From Paragyromitra xinjiangensis (taxonomy: Eukaryota; Ascomycota; Pezizomycetes; Pezizales; Discinaceae): 64,000 bases of DNA. The stretch covers positions 620,001 through 684,000 of the forward strand of contig JBCAMK010000002.1 in NCBI GenBank assembly GCA_038503065.1. The letters are read 5' to 3'. Position 1 is the stretch's first letter. Every line of letters begins with the position of its first letter. Of the stretch, positions 25,373 to 36,847 are shown piece by piece. A program made the position numbers and the translations under genes. The notes under the pieces were generated by a model. That model was given only the letters and a program-made list of their open reading frames with translations, had not been told where the DNA came from and did no database searches.

Positions 25373-28300
25373 TTAAATAGCAACAAAAAATCCTTTCTCG
25401 CCCTCCTGCGGCACCACGTAACTCCGCTTAATAATGTCGTCCGCACACGATAGCCTGATCCTTTCGGGTGTAGCTGGTGAAATCAGACGTAACGTTTCTG
25501 TACACCCGTGGTCCGCCCTCGCCGACTTGAGAGCGTCTCTGATGGCGAAGAAGACAGAACTTCCCATGAATAGAGGTGGCTCACCAACTCCCTAAGCTAA
25601 TCGTTAGTCACAAGCCTAGGAAAAAGAGGTTAATCCAAGGGAAACGCAAGTACTTACTTTGCTTCTCTGAATAGTTTGCAAATGCTTCCACTCTACATCT
25701 TTTAGCATGCTGACATTGAACACCTGCGGGATGTCTCTGAACCCAGGAATTTTATAATTTCCTGGGCCTCTTGTCGCAAGCTGGCCATTATTCATCCATA
25801 ATGATTCCTCCGTCGTAAACAAGCCTTGGCCTTGAACGAATGCCCCCTCAATCTGACCATAGTCGATGGCCGGGTTGATACTCCTTCCAATATCCATCTT
25901 GACGTCAGCTCTCAGACAGGTCCAATCTCCTGTCAGTGTATCAATCTCCACCTCCGCTACCGCTGCACCTTGTGTGTAGTAGAAATACATCTGTCCCGTG
26001 TTTGGCCCCCAGACATAGCCGATATCTGGGGTCTTGTAGAACCCGTTTGCACTTAGATTGACTCTGTCGAAGTAGGCTGCATGTGCCAACTCCTTCATGG
26101 TCGCTTCAGGTCCTAATTTCTCACGATAAGGCTTCAGCCGCTCGTTAAGCTGCTGGCAGGCATTATAGACCGCATAGCCGTTGAGATCGCTCGACGCAGA
26201 AGCAGCAGTAGCTGATGTATTTGCCACAGTATTCGTTGCTGTTTCCGAAATGAAAACATTCTCCATGGGGACACTCAGCGCCTCCGCAGCTACCATGACC
26301 ATCTTTGTATGAAGGCCTTGGCCCATCTCCGTTCCTCCGTGAGCAACAAGAATTGACCCGTCGTGGTAGATGTGAACTAAAGCTCCGGCTTGATTGAGAA
26401 AGATAGCAGTAAAAGAGATACCAAACTTTGTTGGGATTAAGGAAAGTCCTCTCTTTTTCCATTTATGAGTTTTGTTGAACTCGTCGACATTTTGACGACG
26501 TTTATCAAAGTCCGCCTCCGTTTTAAGTGTATCCACCAACAATGGAACATGCCAATCTTTCAGTTCTTGGTTGTAATGCGTGGTTTGACCTTCCTTGTAC
26601 ATATTAATCTCCTGAAATTTATGTTAGCGAACTGGCCTTAGTATCACTAAATATAGTCAGATATGCTTACTCTAAGCTTTTGGACTGGGATTCCTAGTCG
26701 ATCCGAAATCTCTTCCATATAAGATTCCGCAATGAACATCCCTTGCGGTCCCCCAAAGCCTCTGAACGCCGTATTTGATACCGTATTAGTCTTGCACAGT
26801 CGCCCTCGTACATCCACGTTGGGGATCTTGTAGCAATTGTCGATATGTGACAACGCCCTATCACATACAGCCCCAGAGAGGTCTTGGGTCCATCCAGCAT
26901 TACAGAAAACATCAGCATCAAGAGCCACAAGTTTCCCATCATTGTTCACGCCAACCTTCCAGCGTGCCAAGAACGGATGTCGTTGTCCAGAAGTTAACAT
27001 GTCCTCATCTCGATTGAGCATACATCGAACTGCTCTCCTAGTCTTTTTGGCAGCAATAGCGCAGATCGCAGCCAATTGAACAGACCTAGTTTCTTTCCCG
27101 CCAAATCCGCCTCCAAGACGTTTCACTCTTGTGACCACACGATTCGCAGGAACGCCAGTAACTTGTGCGACATAGGTTTGGCTATGGGCTGTTAGCAAAA
27201 ATACCCGGAACTGTAAAAGGGTGACGAAGAAATACTTACGTCTCCGTGGGGTTTTGTGTGCTGCTAAATACCTCAATTTCGCCATCCTCTAGCTTTGGTA
27301 CAACCACACAAGCATTCGTCTCAAGGTAAAAATGCTCCTGCCCGCCCATCCTAGACACACCTGTAAAGACATGGTCCGCCGTCTCCATTGCCTCGTCGAT
27401 AGGGTTTCCTTGTTTGATAAATCTAAAGTGCTCATAGAAACTTTCCTTCTCGATAGCATCTTCCATGGTAAGGATAGCAGGTAGTTCTTCATATTCAACC
27501 TTAACAGCTCTTGCACCAACGGCAGCCTGCTGTTGCGTATCCGCCAAAACGATACCAATAGGCTGACCGACCGTAAATACTTTATCGACAGCAAAGAAAA
27601 CCTCGTCACACATAGGAGCACCCCACCAATTCAACTCTGGGCTTCCTAGGTCCCGATGATCCACGTACGAATGTACCCCCGGGATTTCTAGCGCTGGCTC
27701 ACCATCAACGCTTAGAATCTTCGCATGCGCCTTCGTGCTCAAAACTAAGCATCCGTAGAGCTCGTTGACCTGTCTTGGAATGTCGTCCGTGTATTGGGCC
27801 TCTCCAGTAACTTGTTTCATCGCAGCAACGTGCGGGACGCCTTTTCCAAGCACTCTCTGCTCATATGCCAGAGTGCTATCCTGATCTCTCTCTCCTGACG
27901 AAATCTCCCTCTTAATCTCATCTACCAGCTCCTCGTCAATTTCCCCCGTCAGAATTCCAACGATTTCGTGCCAAAATCTGTAGAAAAATCCGAGAGCCAA
28001 CGACTTCCTGTAGACCGCCATTCCACCTGGTACCCCAAACCTCAAATTAAAGTCTTGCTCCAAAGCGTTCATTACTCCTTCCAAAACCTCTTTCTCGCCC
28101 CATTTCTTTCCGACAAGATATGACATGGCATTTTTAGCTTCAACTGTTGTTGGTGCCATGCCACCATATACCAGATTCACAGATTCAACCAGGTTTTTGT
28201 TACCAAGCGATACTCGCAGAGCAGCGTTAACGATGGCAATATCATCGTCCTTTCTCTTAGCCTGTTTATAAGCTCGGATGAACTCCCCATTTCCACTCGC

Positions 28301-29784
28301 AATGGGTACACGAATACTTTTGAGCACAGCATTTGCTGGGAGGGCAGTGGTTCGATAGCCCCTGAAGAACTCTGTCATCGGCAGCTCCATCTCACCATCC
28401 TCCTGGGATTGTGCAATCAAGGTACTCCGAGTAGCCACGAAAACAGGGTTAAGATCTGAAATTGGAGATGCAGTGGCGAGATTTCCAGCTGGGGTCCCCA
28501 CGTTTCTGATCTGGCGACCGGCAAAATACTCAAGTTGTTTAAGCATTGCGGCAAAAGGTTGAGACTTAGAAGGGCCATAGTGTTCCATAGCCTGCCTAAG
28601 AACACCCTCGAGATCCGTCAATGTGATATTCGCCCCAATATGCAGATGATCATCCTCAAATGAGAAACCCCTCAATTCAGGAATATCCCCAACAAAAATG
28701 GAGACAGTGTACTGCATAGCCTTAAACTTAATCTCAATCTGCGTTTCTGTTGAACCACCAATGACTTTTGCAGAGGGCAATGCTGTCTTGATCTGAAGTA
28801 GCTGGTCCAAGGTAGCTGGCCGAAGCCATCTCTTGCGTTTATTCCCAAAAGCTAATGCCTTAAATTCATGTTTCTTCAGAGCAGGCGGGAATATTAATTC
28901 TGTGTCAGGCCTGTACTCGATGAGACCAGGTGGCGTGAACCTTTTCACCGGTGTTTCCTCTCCGTCAATAGTTGACTTATTCCTGCAGCATCCCACTGGG
29001 GGTTCCCCATCCACTCCCTGCATACAACAGCCACCTGCAGCCTCACTCGGTTTTTTCGTCGCCTTCGAGCATCCGGCCTCTACACTAAATGTTTGGGCTG
29101 CGTCGAGAATTGGCCGATACCCCGTGCATCGACAAAGATTCCCGTCAAATGCTTCTTCAACTTCGTGAGTTGTAGGATCTGGGTTATTTCGAATAAGTGC
29201 GTATAGACTCTGAATGCCACAAGTTAGTGGGATTACTCTACCACAAAAGAAAGAAAAATCGAGAAAACAGGAGTCATACCATGACAATCCCTGGTGTACA
29301 GAATCCGCATTGTGAACCATGGAATTTCGCGATTCGTTCCTGAACCGGATGCGGCGTTGTGGTGTTACCAATGCCCTCCACTGTGATTACATGCTTCCCA
29401 TCTACACTGACCAAGGGTGCGAGGCAAGCGTTAACTGAAGCATAGTAAATCTTCTTTGTAGTTGGGTTATATTGAGAAACGACCTATAATAAACTGTGAG
29501 CCTGGAGCGGTACTACTTAAACATACAAAGTGGGAAGCCATTCGACTTACAACTGTGCAAGCCCCACAGCCCCCTTCAGCACATCCAAGTTTAGTACCTG
29601 TAAGACCGATTCCACGAAGGTACTCAAGCAATGTGATCTCTGGATCGATCGAATCAATGACTACCTTTGTGCCGTTTAGGTAGAAACGAATGGCGTCGTC
29701 CCAGCTCGATACCACCGCGGCAAGTGAAGCAAACTCAGTGCCCGGAACAGCAGGCGCTGGAGTATTCAAGAGTCCTGGCGCCAT
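25373..29784 (-). CDS. xanthine dehydrogenase (purine hydroxylase I)
   Basis: This molybdo-flavoenzyme oxidises hypoxanthine and xanthine to uric acid with NAD+, opening purine use as a nitrogen source. Exons 29784-29551, 29483-29280, 29209-27240, 27181-26671, 26611-25658 and 25591-25373 close to 1363 aa, the size of full-length fungal enzymes. Two [2Fe-2S] sites are intact: [13 protein letters not shown] near residue 70 and [10 protein letters not shown]...[13 protein letters not shown] near 120-165. The FAD domain has KVIGGSTE and [20 protein letters not shown]. The molybdopterin part has [75 protein letters not shown] and the terminal [13 protein letters not shown]. The glutamate in GVGEPP is the family's catalytic residue. 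The enzyme is cytosolic with no targeting signal. Upstream GATA motifs suggest nitrogen regulation. Confidence 0.96.
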
Positions 29785-30652
29785 AATGGTGGAGATTGTA
29801 AGGGGAATTTCTAAAATACCTCTCTTAACTGAGGTCTACTCGATATATATGGAGTGGCGAACTGGTGGAGGGTCGCTGTGGCGCACGTGTTTGACGACAG
29901 AGCCGCTTCAGGGCTTATCGATACAGGAGTACCCCGCTCTATTGCTAGATAATAGGCGAACAGTACAATAATAGGCAAGGGTGTAGATGCAAGCGTGATT
30001 CGATATTAGACAACTTCTCTGGCCTGGCGAAGCTCCTATGAATCACAGGAATAAAGATGATGGATGTTTAAAGGTTCAGCTCATGAGACACCCTGATAGG
30101 GAGGTTAGAAGTTCATGCAGTGCTCTAGACTTATATTACAGTATCAGATATCTTATCACCAGCCCAGGTCTCACATCTTGGTACTCCAGTTAGGCGAGTC
30201 CCATGTAAACACATGAGAATTACCGAGAGAAAAAACAAAGAGAAGGTTCACCGACTCTCTGATTCTGATAGCGATATCTCCACTTTCTATCGAGTAACGG
30301 TATTTTGTCCACCTTCCCCGCGTCCCTCCGCGAATGCACAGCCCGGAGGTTACCGCTTCACCGGCGACGATAACCCCCGGTACCGGTAGAACCCACCTCT
30401 AAGAGGAAGGCAGCTGGTTCCCGAAACTTGGAGCGAGATGCGGGGCGGTTGCTCAGCTTTGTGCTACTACTCCACAGATGGGCACCCGGCGACCAGGGCC
30501 ACGAGCCTTGTGGCCCTCCAAATTTCCAATTCAACCCCGTTGCTCCTCTGGATCTGCGATGCAGGTACTTCTTTACGCCGCCCGTGAACTAATTGACAAT
30601 CCCCTTGAGTAGACATTCTTGGGCGGACTGACTATCTAGAGAAACGGCGGCG
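29785..30652. promoter_or_regulatory. XDH upstream region with GATA sites and a UaY-like site
   Basis: The upstream region has several HGATAR sites on either strand: 29914-29919 (CTTATC), 30094-30099 (TGATAG), 30152-30157 (CTTATC), 30266-30271 (TGATAG) and 30368-30373 (CGATAA). A CGG-N6-CCG motif lies at 30344-30355. In Aspergillus, purine hydroxylase genes answer to the GATA factor AreA and to UaY, which binds TCGG-N6-CCGA. The site here matches the core but not the outer T and A. Function is inferred. Confidence 0.45.
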
Positions 30653-31031
30653 ATGGCCGCTCTTCTAGGCAATGTCTCTCGCTCGGCGCCTTCCTTAGCC
30701 AGGAAAACGTTTCCCTCGATGGTGGGTTCACTCTTTGCCTAACCTCGGAGACCGCCGACTAGCCTGGTTACAAGTCTCTCTTCAATTCATGATACGGTTG
30801 GATTTCGAATCCTTATTTCAAAGCCCTTTTCAGCTTGCTTTAGGCCACAAAGTCCGGTTTCGGGGTATAGGTCCCATAAAAACTAATATTGTCAAGACGA
30901 ATTCGCAATCTACCCCTGTTGTGACCTCCAACATCTCGACACCGTCCCTGATACCGTCCCTGGCACCGTCCATGGTCAGCATTAAAATAGAAATTGATTA
31001 CACTCCAACTGCCTTTCACACGATAGTTTGA
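30653..31031 (+). CDS. possible small mitochondrial protein, two exons (88 aa)
   Basis: I do not recognise this protein. Exon 30653-30721 encodes MAALLGNVSRSAPSLARK and five more residues, an N-terminus like a mitochondrial presequence with Arg/Lys, Ser and Ala and no acidic residue. A GTGGGT donor and TTTCAG acceptor (30722-30833) join it in phase 0 to an open exon 30834-31031 that ends in TGA. The total is 88 aa. The second exon contains a short Ser/Pro repeat, encoded by three 12-bp units near 30939-30974 with core ACCGTCC[CA]TG. It starts 0.87 kb from XDH in divergent orientation. It could equally be a chance frame or a broken gene. Confidence 0.33.
30938..30974 (+). repeat. three tandem 12-bp units
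   Basis: Three copies of a 12-bp unit with core ACCGTCC[CA]TG lie side by side, differing at a few positions. In the proposed small gene they encode a (TPSLIPSLAPSM) Pro/Ser repeat. It may be simple slippage. Confidence 0.5.
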
Positions 31032-33312
31032 CTGTCCCGCCACCGTCACCCTTCCCCAAGGTTTCCCGTCTGTGCCTTCCCGTCATTGCATTCGCATGCG
31101 GGTCGCTACAGGATCTTTACTATCCCAACTCTAGTCCTTCTCCTCTAGCTACCCGCCAATACAAATTGAGCCATTGCAGACCAGCCGTTTTATACAAACT
31201 ATTTCCAAGACCCGAATAAATCCGGACACTTCTCCGTGACAACTTCTATGTACCGGATCCGTGAACGGGGCATCTCGGAGCAGCCGAATATTTTCTGCCT
31301 CAAGACAAGCCAACCCGCCACATTGCGCAACGCTCGGTGACAAGTCAAACCAAATAGACACCCTTTCCAGAAATCAGGATAGAACCTCCCCACCTGCGTC
31401 CAGCCCTGCCTCCGGTACACTTGGCATCAAAAATCCCTGGATGAGCTTCATTTCCCAACTTCAGTCTTCCACTAGGTATACAGGCTCGAAAAAGAGAACA
31501 AATGAAAAAAGGAAGGAAGCCAGCCTTAAAAAAATTAAACATGCAAATGAGTCTAGAGCAGTCGTAGATGAGGAATTAGGCCAATTTGACTTTGCTATAC
31601 TGTTAATCCAATATTGCTAAGCGATGCGCCCAAGGATACTGTTGCACATCCGCTTCAATCCCAAAGTATCAAGGTTAACCTTAGATTTTTTTAGATAAAA
31701 GTCATCACGGCCACATATGCTCGTTCTTCGGGATAGGCACCTGAAAACATGGGTGGTGAATTTGTACTCGTATTCTTCAAACGTTACCGGAATCTGGTAA
31801 CGGGGAGCGCCATGTCTCTGCTGCTGGCTCGCCTTCTATGAGTTGCTATTCACCACGCCACAAACAAAATCTAGCAACCTATTTGGCTAAGCCCTTAGTT
31901 GCACAAAATTCAACAAGTAATAGAGGATTTCTAGCGGAGTATCTGCCAGTTAAATGATACAGGATGCGGGTGAGTGTATTGCATGCTAGCGGCAGCCCAT
32001 ACCAGTATCCGGTAACGTTTGAAGAATACGAGTATAGCAAAATATCCGTGCACGACGCCACAATATACAGATTTCACACCCCTGTTTTTCGGATTCTTCC
32101 TGGGCGCGAGTACTGGCTACTATACAGACTGTGATTCACAGCAAGCAGAATCTAGGAAGCGGTGGGGAAGCGGTGGGGAAGTGGTGTTTTGTTTTTGGAA
32201 CCAGCCCGTTGTCTTGGGAGAAACACTGAATCAAACAAAAAAGCAATAATCAGAATCCTTCTCTTATTGTTCGCCAACCCAAGTCACGACGTCAGAAACT
32301 GTCTCAAAAGAAAAAACCCGAGACAGATTCGACATAAACCCCCAAAGTTCGGTACAACTTCCCTCATCATTACTACATAAAATCGGAAAACTCCATCCTG
32401 TGCGTTCCTACGAATCAAATTGTGATACCTGACGTCTAGCTGAAGCTTGTCTCATTAGGCGGGCCCATGCACAATTACGTCGGCCAAGCAGCCTTATCGG
32501 ATGTTATCGTTGTTGCATCACAAAAGGCCCACATTTCATAGGCTCGTACCAGTACACATCCTGTACCTACTTATGTCGGCACTTTGTCGGTTCACTTTGT
32601 CGGCTATCCTCTTTCTTCAAGGCGAAATATCGATGAACACCAGGCCTGTTGAGATGAACATATACAAGCTGCAGAGCCGCAAGCGCGGGACAGAAGAAAA
32701 TACCCAACTACATGGTTTTGTCCCCTAAGGTCTTTCCGTCAGCTCCGAGGGGTTATTCCTGTAAACTGGAATCGCTACAACTTTTCCTTGTCGAAGTTCA
32801 AGAAAGGTGCTTTCGCCCGTGAGTTAGTGAGGATTAAGTAGGTATGTGAGAGGTGGGATAGGGTGGGGCTCCAGGACATTTCACCAAGCCAAGGGAAAAC
32901 GAGGAAGTCCAGCTTCACGAGCAAAAAACATGATGAGGATTCGTATAAAACCGCCAAAAACACCCGTTGGAGAAAGCGACAATAGAGAATCATGCTCGAA
33001 CGAGAAAAAAGACAAAGGGAAAAGGAAAAGGAAAAGAGAGAGGAGTATAGTAGAAATAAGGAAAGAAACAAAAATCAGGCTTGAACAAAGCCATACAGCC
33101 TCTCTCATCTTTACAAGTCCCCGCCAGCTTGTTCCGGGCGGCGAGAGACCTACTACAAACTCAATTTCCATTTTTGTCCCCCCACCCAACGCGCGCGTTT
33201 GTACGAAATGAACAGGACCTTTTGAAAACACAGAACTTGAAGACCCAAAAAAAACCTCGCCCAGAGACAAAGAAAAAACGATTGCGTAACAAGCGCCGCG
33301 AAAAAACCAAGT
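31032..33312. other. gene-poor spacer with an inverted-repeat element
   Basis: No supported exon. ORFs such as 31261-31620 (119 codons, Ser/Lys-rich) lack any recognisable domain or splice context. The MITE-like element at 31765-32034 is the only structured sequence. A purine-rich tract (GAAAAAGG-type) covers about 32990-33080. Confidence 0.45.
31765..32034. mobile_element. 270-bp TA-flanked MITE-like element
   Basis: Arms 31765-31798 and 32001-32034 are inverted copies matching at 32 of 34 positions. They begin TACTCGTATTCTTCAAACG and end CGTTTGAAGAATACGAGTA. The outer TA dinucleotides fit a TA target-site duplication, so the element proper would be 31767-32032. The 202-bp interior has no ORF of note. 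The size, long terminal inverted repeats and TA flanks resemble non-autonomous Tc1/mariner/pogo derivatives. The arms differ in sequence from the 11567-11714 element. Confidence 0.65.
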
Positions 33313-33963
33313 TCAAGGCAAATCGCCAACTTCCTCGCCATAGAATTTCGTGAGATGGATCTCAGCCTGGCGATAGTCTTTCTTCATGACGTCTAGGGTT
33401 TTCTTGATTTTATCGAGGCATAAACTTTCGTCGGTTATGTCATGTGTTCCGTTCTCGTCTTTCTTCACACCTAAATGTTGGATCTTCTCACATGAATCTT
33501 TGACCTTCGTCAGACCCAGGGTGGCAGATGAACCCTTCAGAAAATGGCCAAGAGAAGAAAGTTGAGGGAGATCCCTAGCCTTGCTAAAGCGTACAATGTA
33601 CATCACCATGTTAGCACATATGTTGAAATGCATATACATTTACCATTAGAGGTCCGTGGAAGGACGTACACCGACTCCTCCATTTGCCGAAATGTATCCT
33701 CAGCTTGGTCAAAGAAACCAAACACGATGGCTCGACTAAATTCACGCTCCTCATCATCATCCATCTCCAGGATTTGCTCAAATGTGCTCTGGTCAACGAC
33801 ATCTTCAGGGATGCGCGTGAGATCATCAACGGTATTCTGTATGTTTGCATTGTCACCATTAGTACCCCACCTAGCTAGGGTTTAGCAGTGGATTCGTGAA
33901 AGGGCTTACCCTCTCATTAACGACGACAGCTTTCTCTTTAGGTGTAACTTCGATAGACGGCAT
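33313..33963 (-). CDS. YPD1: histidine phosphotransfer protein Ypd1
   Basis: Ypd1 relays phosphate from hybrid histidine kinases (Sln1 type) to response regulators Ssk1 and Skn7 in osmotic and oxidative stress signalling. Exons 33963-33910, 33836-33672 and 33579-33313 encode 161 aa (yeast Ypd1 has 167). The HPt helix motif LSSLGHFLKGSSATLGL is intact, and its histidine is the phosphate acceptor. Preceding helices include STFEQILEMDDDEEREFSRA and IVFGFFDQAEDTFRQMEES, typical of fungal Ypd1. The C-terminal helix KIKKTLDVMKKDYRQAEIHL completes the four-helix bundle. The second intron uses GTGTACG and a CAAG acceptor, chosen because it keeps the frame into ARDLPQLSSLGH. As the usual single HPt hub of ascomycetes it is expected to be essential. 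Confidence 0.95.
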
Positions 33964-36847
33964 CCTGAGCTTCTCACAGAACAAATGGGTTACAAAGATG
34001 GCGGTGTGTTGTCAAGCTGTAGCGGCAGTAGTGGGAAATATCAGAGGGAAGACTGATTCCAGCAGAGACAGGTTCTCAAACTAGGGGATTCTTGACACGG
34101 AATGATGCTTGGCCGATGTAGATGTCACTTTGCTGGTTGGTGGTTGTGGTGGGTGAGGAATGGAAGTAACTGTCGAATAAGGGCGTTGTCGTCCGAGTGG
34201 GGCTCCCTTGGCGAAAGCACGCTACTTTGGCTGACGGATGCTTTTATTTGATGAGGGACTTGTTTTTTTTTCTCCTTCCTTTCTCTTTCCTTCCTGATGA
34301 AAAAGGAACGAAAGCAGAGAGGATGGGGGTAGGGTAGTGAAAAAGAAAAATGGAAGACAGCGTGGACTCGCTTCAAGCACGCTATATTTCTCAGTGATCC
34401 TGTTGCGTCCCGCCCGGGACAGACACGACGGAGAGAGATGAGGGATGCGGTGGGGTGGTGAGGAGGGGTTGTTGCCGGAGTGTTCAGAAGAGGGGTGACG
34501 AAGGTGGGGCTCTAGATGTATGGCAAAAAGTAGAAATAGTCTAAGGGCGACGTCCGAGCATTCAGCGAGCAAATAACCCAATGGTTCTATATACAATAGC
34601 ACATAGGAATTGTACCTTTGCTATCGGGTTTGACGGAACTGTCAAATGCACAAGTTCTGGGGACGGCGCGAGAAGTTCAGCACTCGGCGAGTGTAGTTAG
34701 CAGCTTCCTTACCCAAAGCGAGCACGGGAAGGAATGACGGGGAATAAGCGGGCAAGAGGGCACAGATAGTGATTATGATGAGAAGGAGGAGCGGGGAGAG
34801 GCGCCGACGTGGGCGCGTGCTATCCTCACTTTTGAGATCTGGAGTGGCCAGAACGAGATCGAACGGAAAAGGCAGAGATCACGCAGGTCGACAATGACCC
34901 GACAGGAACAAGCTTAGCCGTTGGCCTACGTATTTTAGAGTTTGAGCGCAAGACGTCAGTCAGAGACAACATGTTTCTTGGCCTAGTTAAGGCATGCTCG
35001 CTTTGCCATTCGGTTCCTATCGGCATGCTTCGCTGTGACCCGTGGTAGCACGCTGACAGTGCTAGGATACGTTATAGAATACATTATAGCAGACCTCTCT
35101 TTCGAAGTATTAGTATGTATGATTTCTGTGCTGATCACTTAATGTGTTGTTTTGTGTTCTCCGCACACCGTGCGCCACTACGCACAGATGTAAGGGTCGC
35201 TAGCGCACAGATTGCGTCATACCTCCCAAGGTTTGAGTTCGATCGATGGATAAGATGAATGAAAGACCTCTCGACGAGCAAAAAAGGGACCTCTAGTCCC
35301 AAAATTCATGAGCTTATCACCCATGAGGGAATTTGTGCGCGTCGATATCGGTTCGCCAGTAAGTAGGGCTCCACCGCGAACCTCTCAGCTGTAAATGCCG
35401 TTCTCCGCCTCCTGCAATCCATCCTCGCTTGGTTTGAAACCTTTCCAGAACATTCAGGTTTAGCCCGCGCCAACAAATTACTATCGTGTCATACACAGAA
35501 TCAAAGGCTCTCTTCACTATCACCTATGCTTCCCGCCGCACTGGCTCTTGGAATACCCAGCCAAGACCTACGACCACGTTTAAGCCCGCTGGACAGATCT
35601 AGCTCACGATCATCAGCAGAAAATGTGAGCACGCAACTCAGTTTATTGCGTTGTAACACAGATAGATACACACAGCTCCCTTACCATGCAGGACAAAGTT
35701 AAATTTCCTAATCCTGGCTAATTTTGGAAATCGAGCAAAGTATGGATTGATGAGGATGCCCCACACTTGTGAACCCAGCTATCTCCAGCTTATCGCCAAC
35801 GAAATCCCTAGATTAACACGTACATGCAGTTTAATATCTTTGCATAGCTAGCGAGATATGAAATAACAGCTAAAATTGAGCCTATCTGTACACCAAAACT
35901 TTAAATGCGTAGCATTCCGGGGATTGAAGGCCTAGATATAGTGGTATATGCCACCTCATATTGTATTTGCAATCATGTGATATCACTCGATGAAAGCGAA
36001 CTCCCCCACAATCAGCTGAAGCGAGTATACGGCTCGTGAGGTTTGAATTCTACTTGCAGATTACTATTAATAAGTCCGCCCCGTCAAAGCCCGAGAAATT
36101 TAAATCATTTAGGCCGTAGCTCATCGCCAGTGTTGCGGTGATCTAATCTTTGCAGATATCATCTGATCACGATAGCCCTCAATCTTAACTTGTACAATGA
36201 GGTCTTGTCCCCGTATGCTAGGAACATGTTGTTCCGAAAGAACCTCGTGACTAAACTGCTGCCCCTTATAGCCTTACGGGCCTCAATTGCATTGGAAGGG
36301 CAGATAAACCTTGTGGTACCCAAACAAACGCTTATACTGGCATTCCTAGGAGATCCCGGAGTTATTTGCACGACAAAAGCACCGCTTTGATGGTCCAGCA
36401 CAAGACCATCTCTTAGTATCAATGTTGTCAACTGCCGGTATTGGAGGTTACCTCAAGTAATAAAGTGAGGGAACTACCATCGATGCCCAAACTACAGCAA
36501 CAATCATTCTAGGCCTACCCTCATGGTTTTCGCAATATGCCAAGTTCAGACGTCATTGTGCGGCCCGCAGAGCCTCGAACCAAGAAGGTGATCCCTGGAA
36601 TAGGACAGGAGCATTCCCGAGCCGTACCTATTTCGTTGTGATCGGCGTAACGCTAATTGTAGATTAGGCCTATCTTTATCGGTAATGGCCAAAACATACA
36701 TGTACATAGTTACTAATCTAGTTTGCAGCTGCAGTAAAGACAATTTCAACGTCTTGCCTTCACATCAGATCTCGAAATTACAACAACCCAGTAAAACCGC
36801 AAATCCCGTTCATCACCTCTCATCACCTCCATCATCACAAAATCGAG
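33964..36847. other. 2.9-kb gene-poor spacer
   Basis: Upstream region of YPD1 and of the unknown gene at 36848. Low-complexity CT/GA tracts occur at 34255-34330. No supported exon, tRNA or long repeat was seen. Confidence 0.45.
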
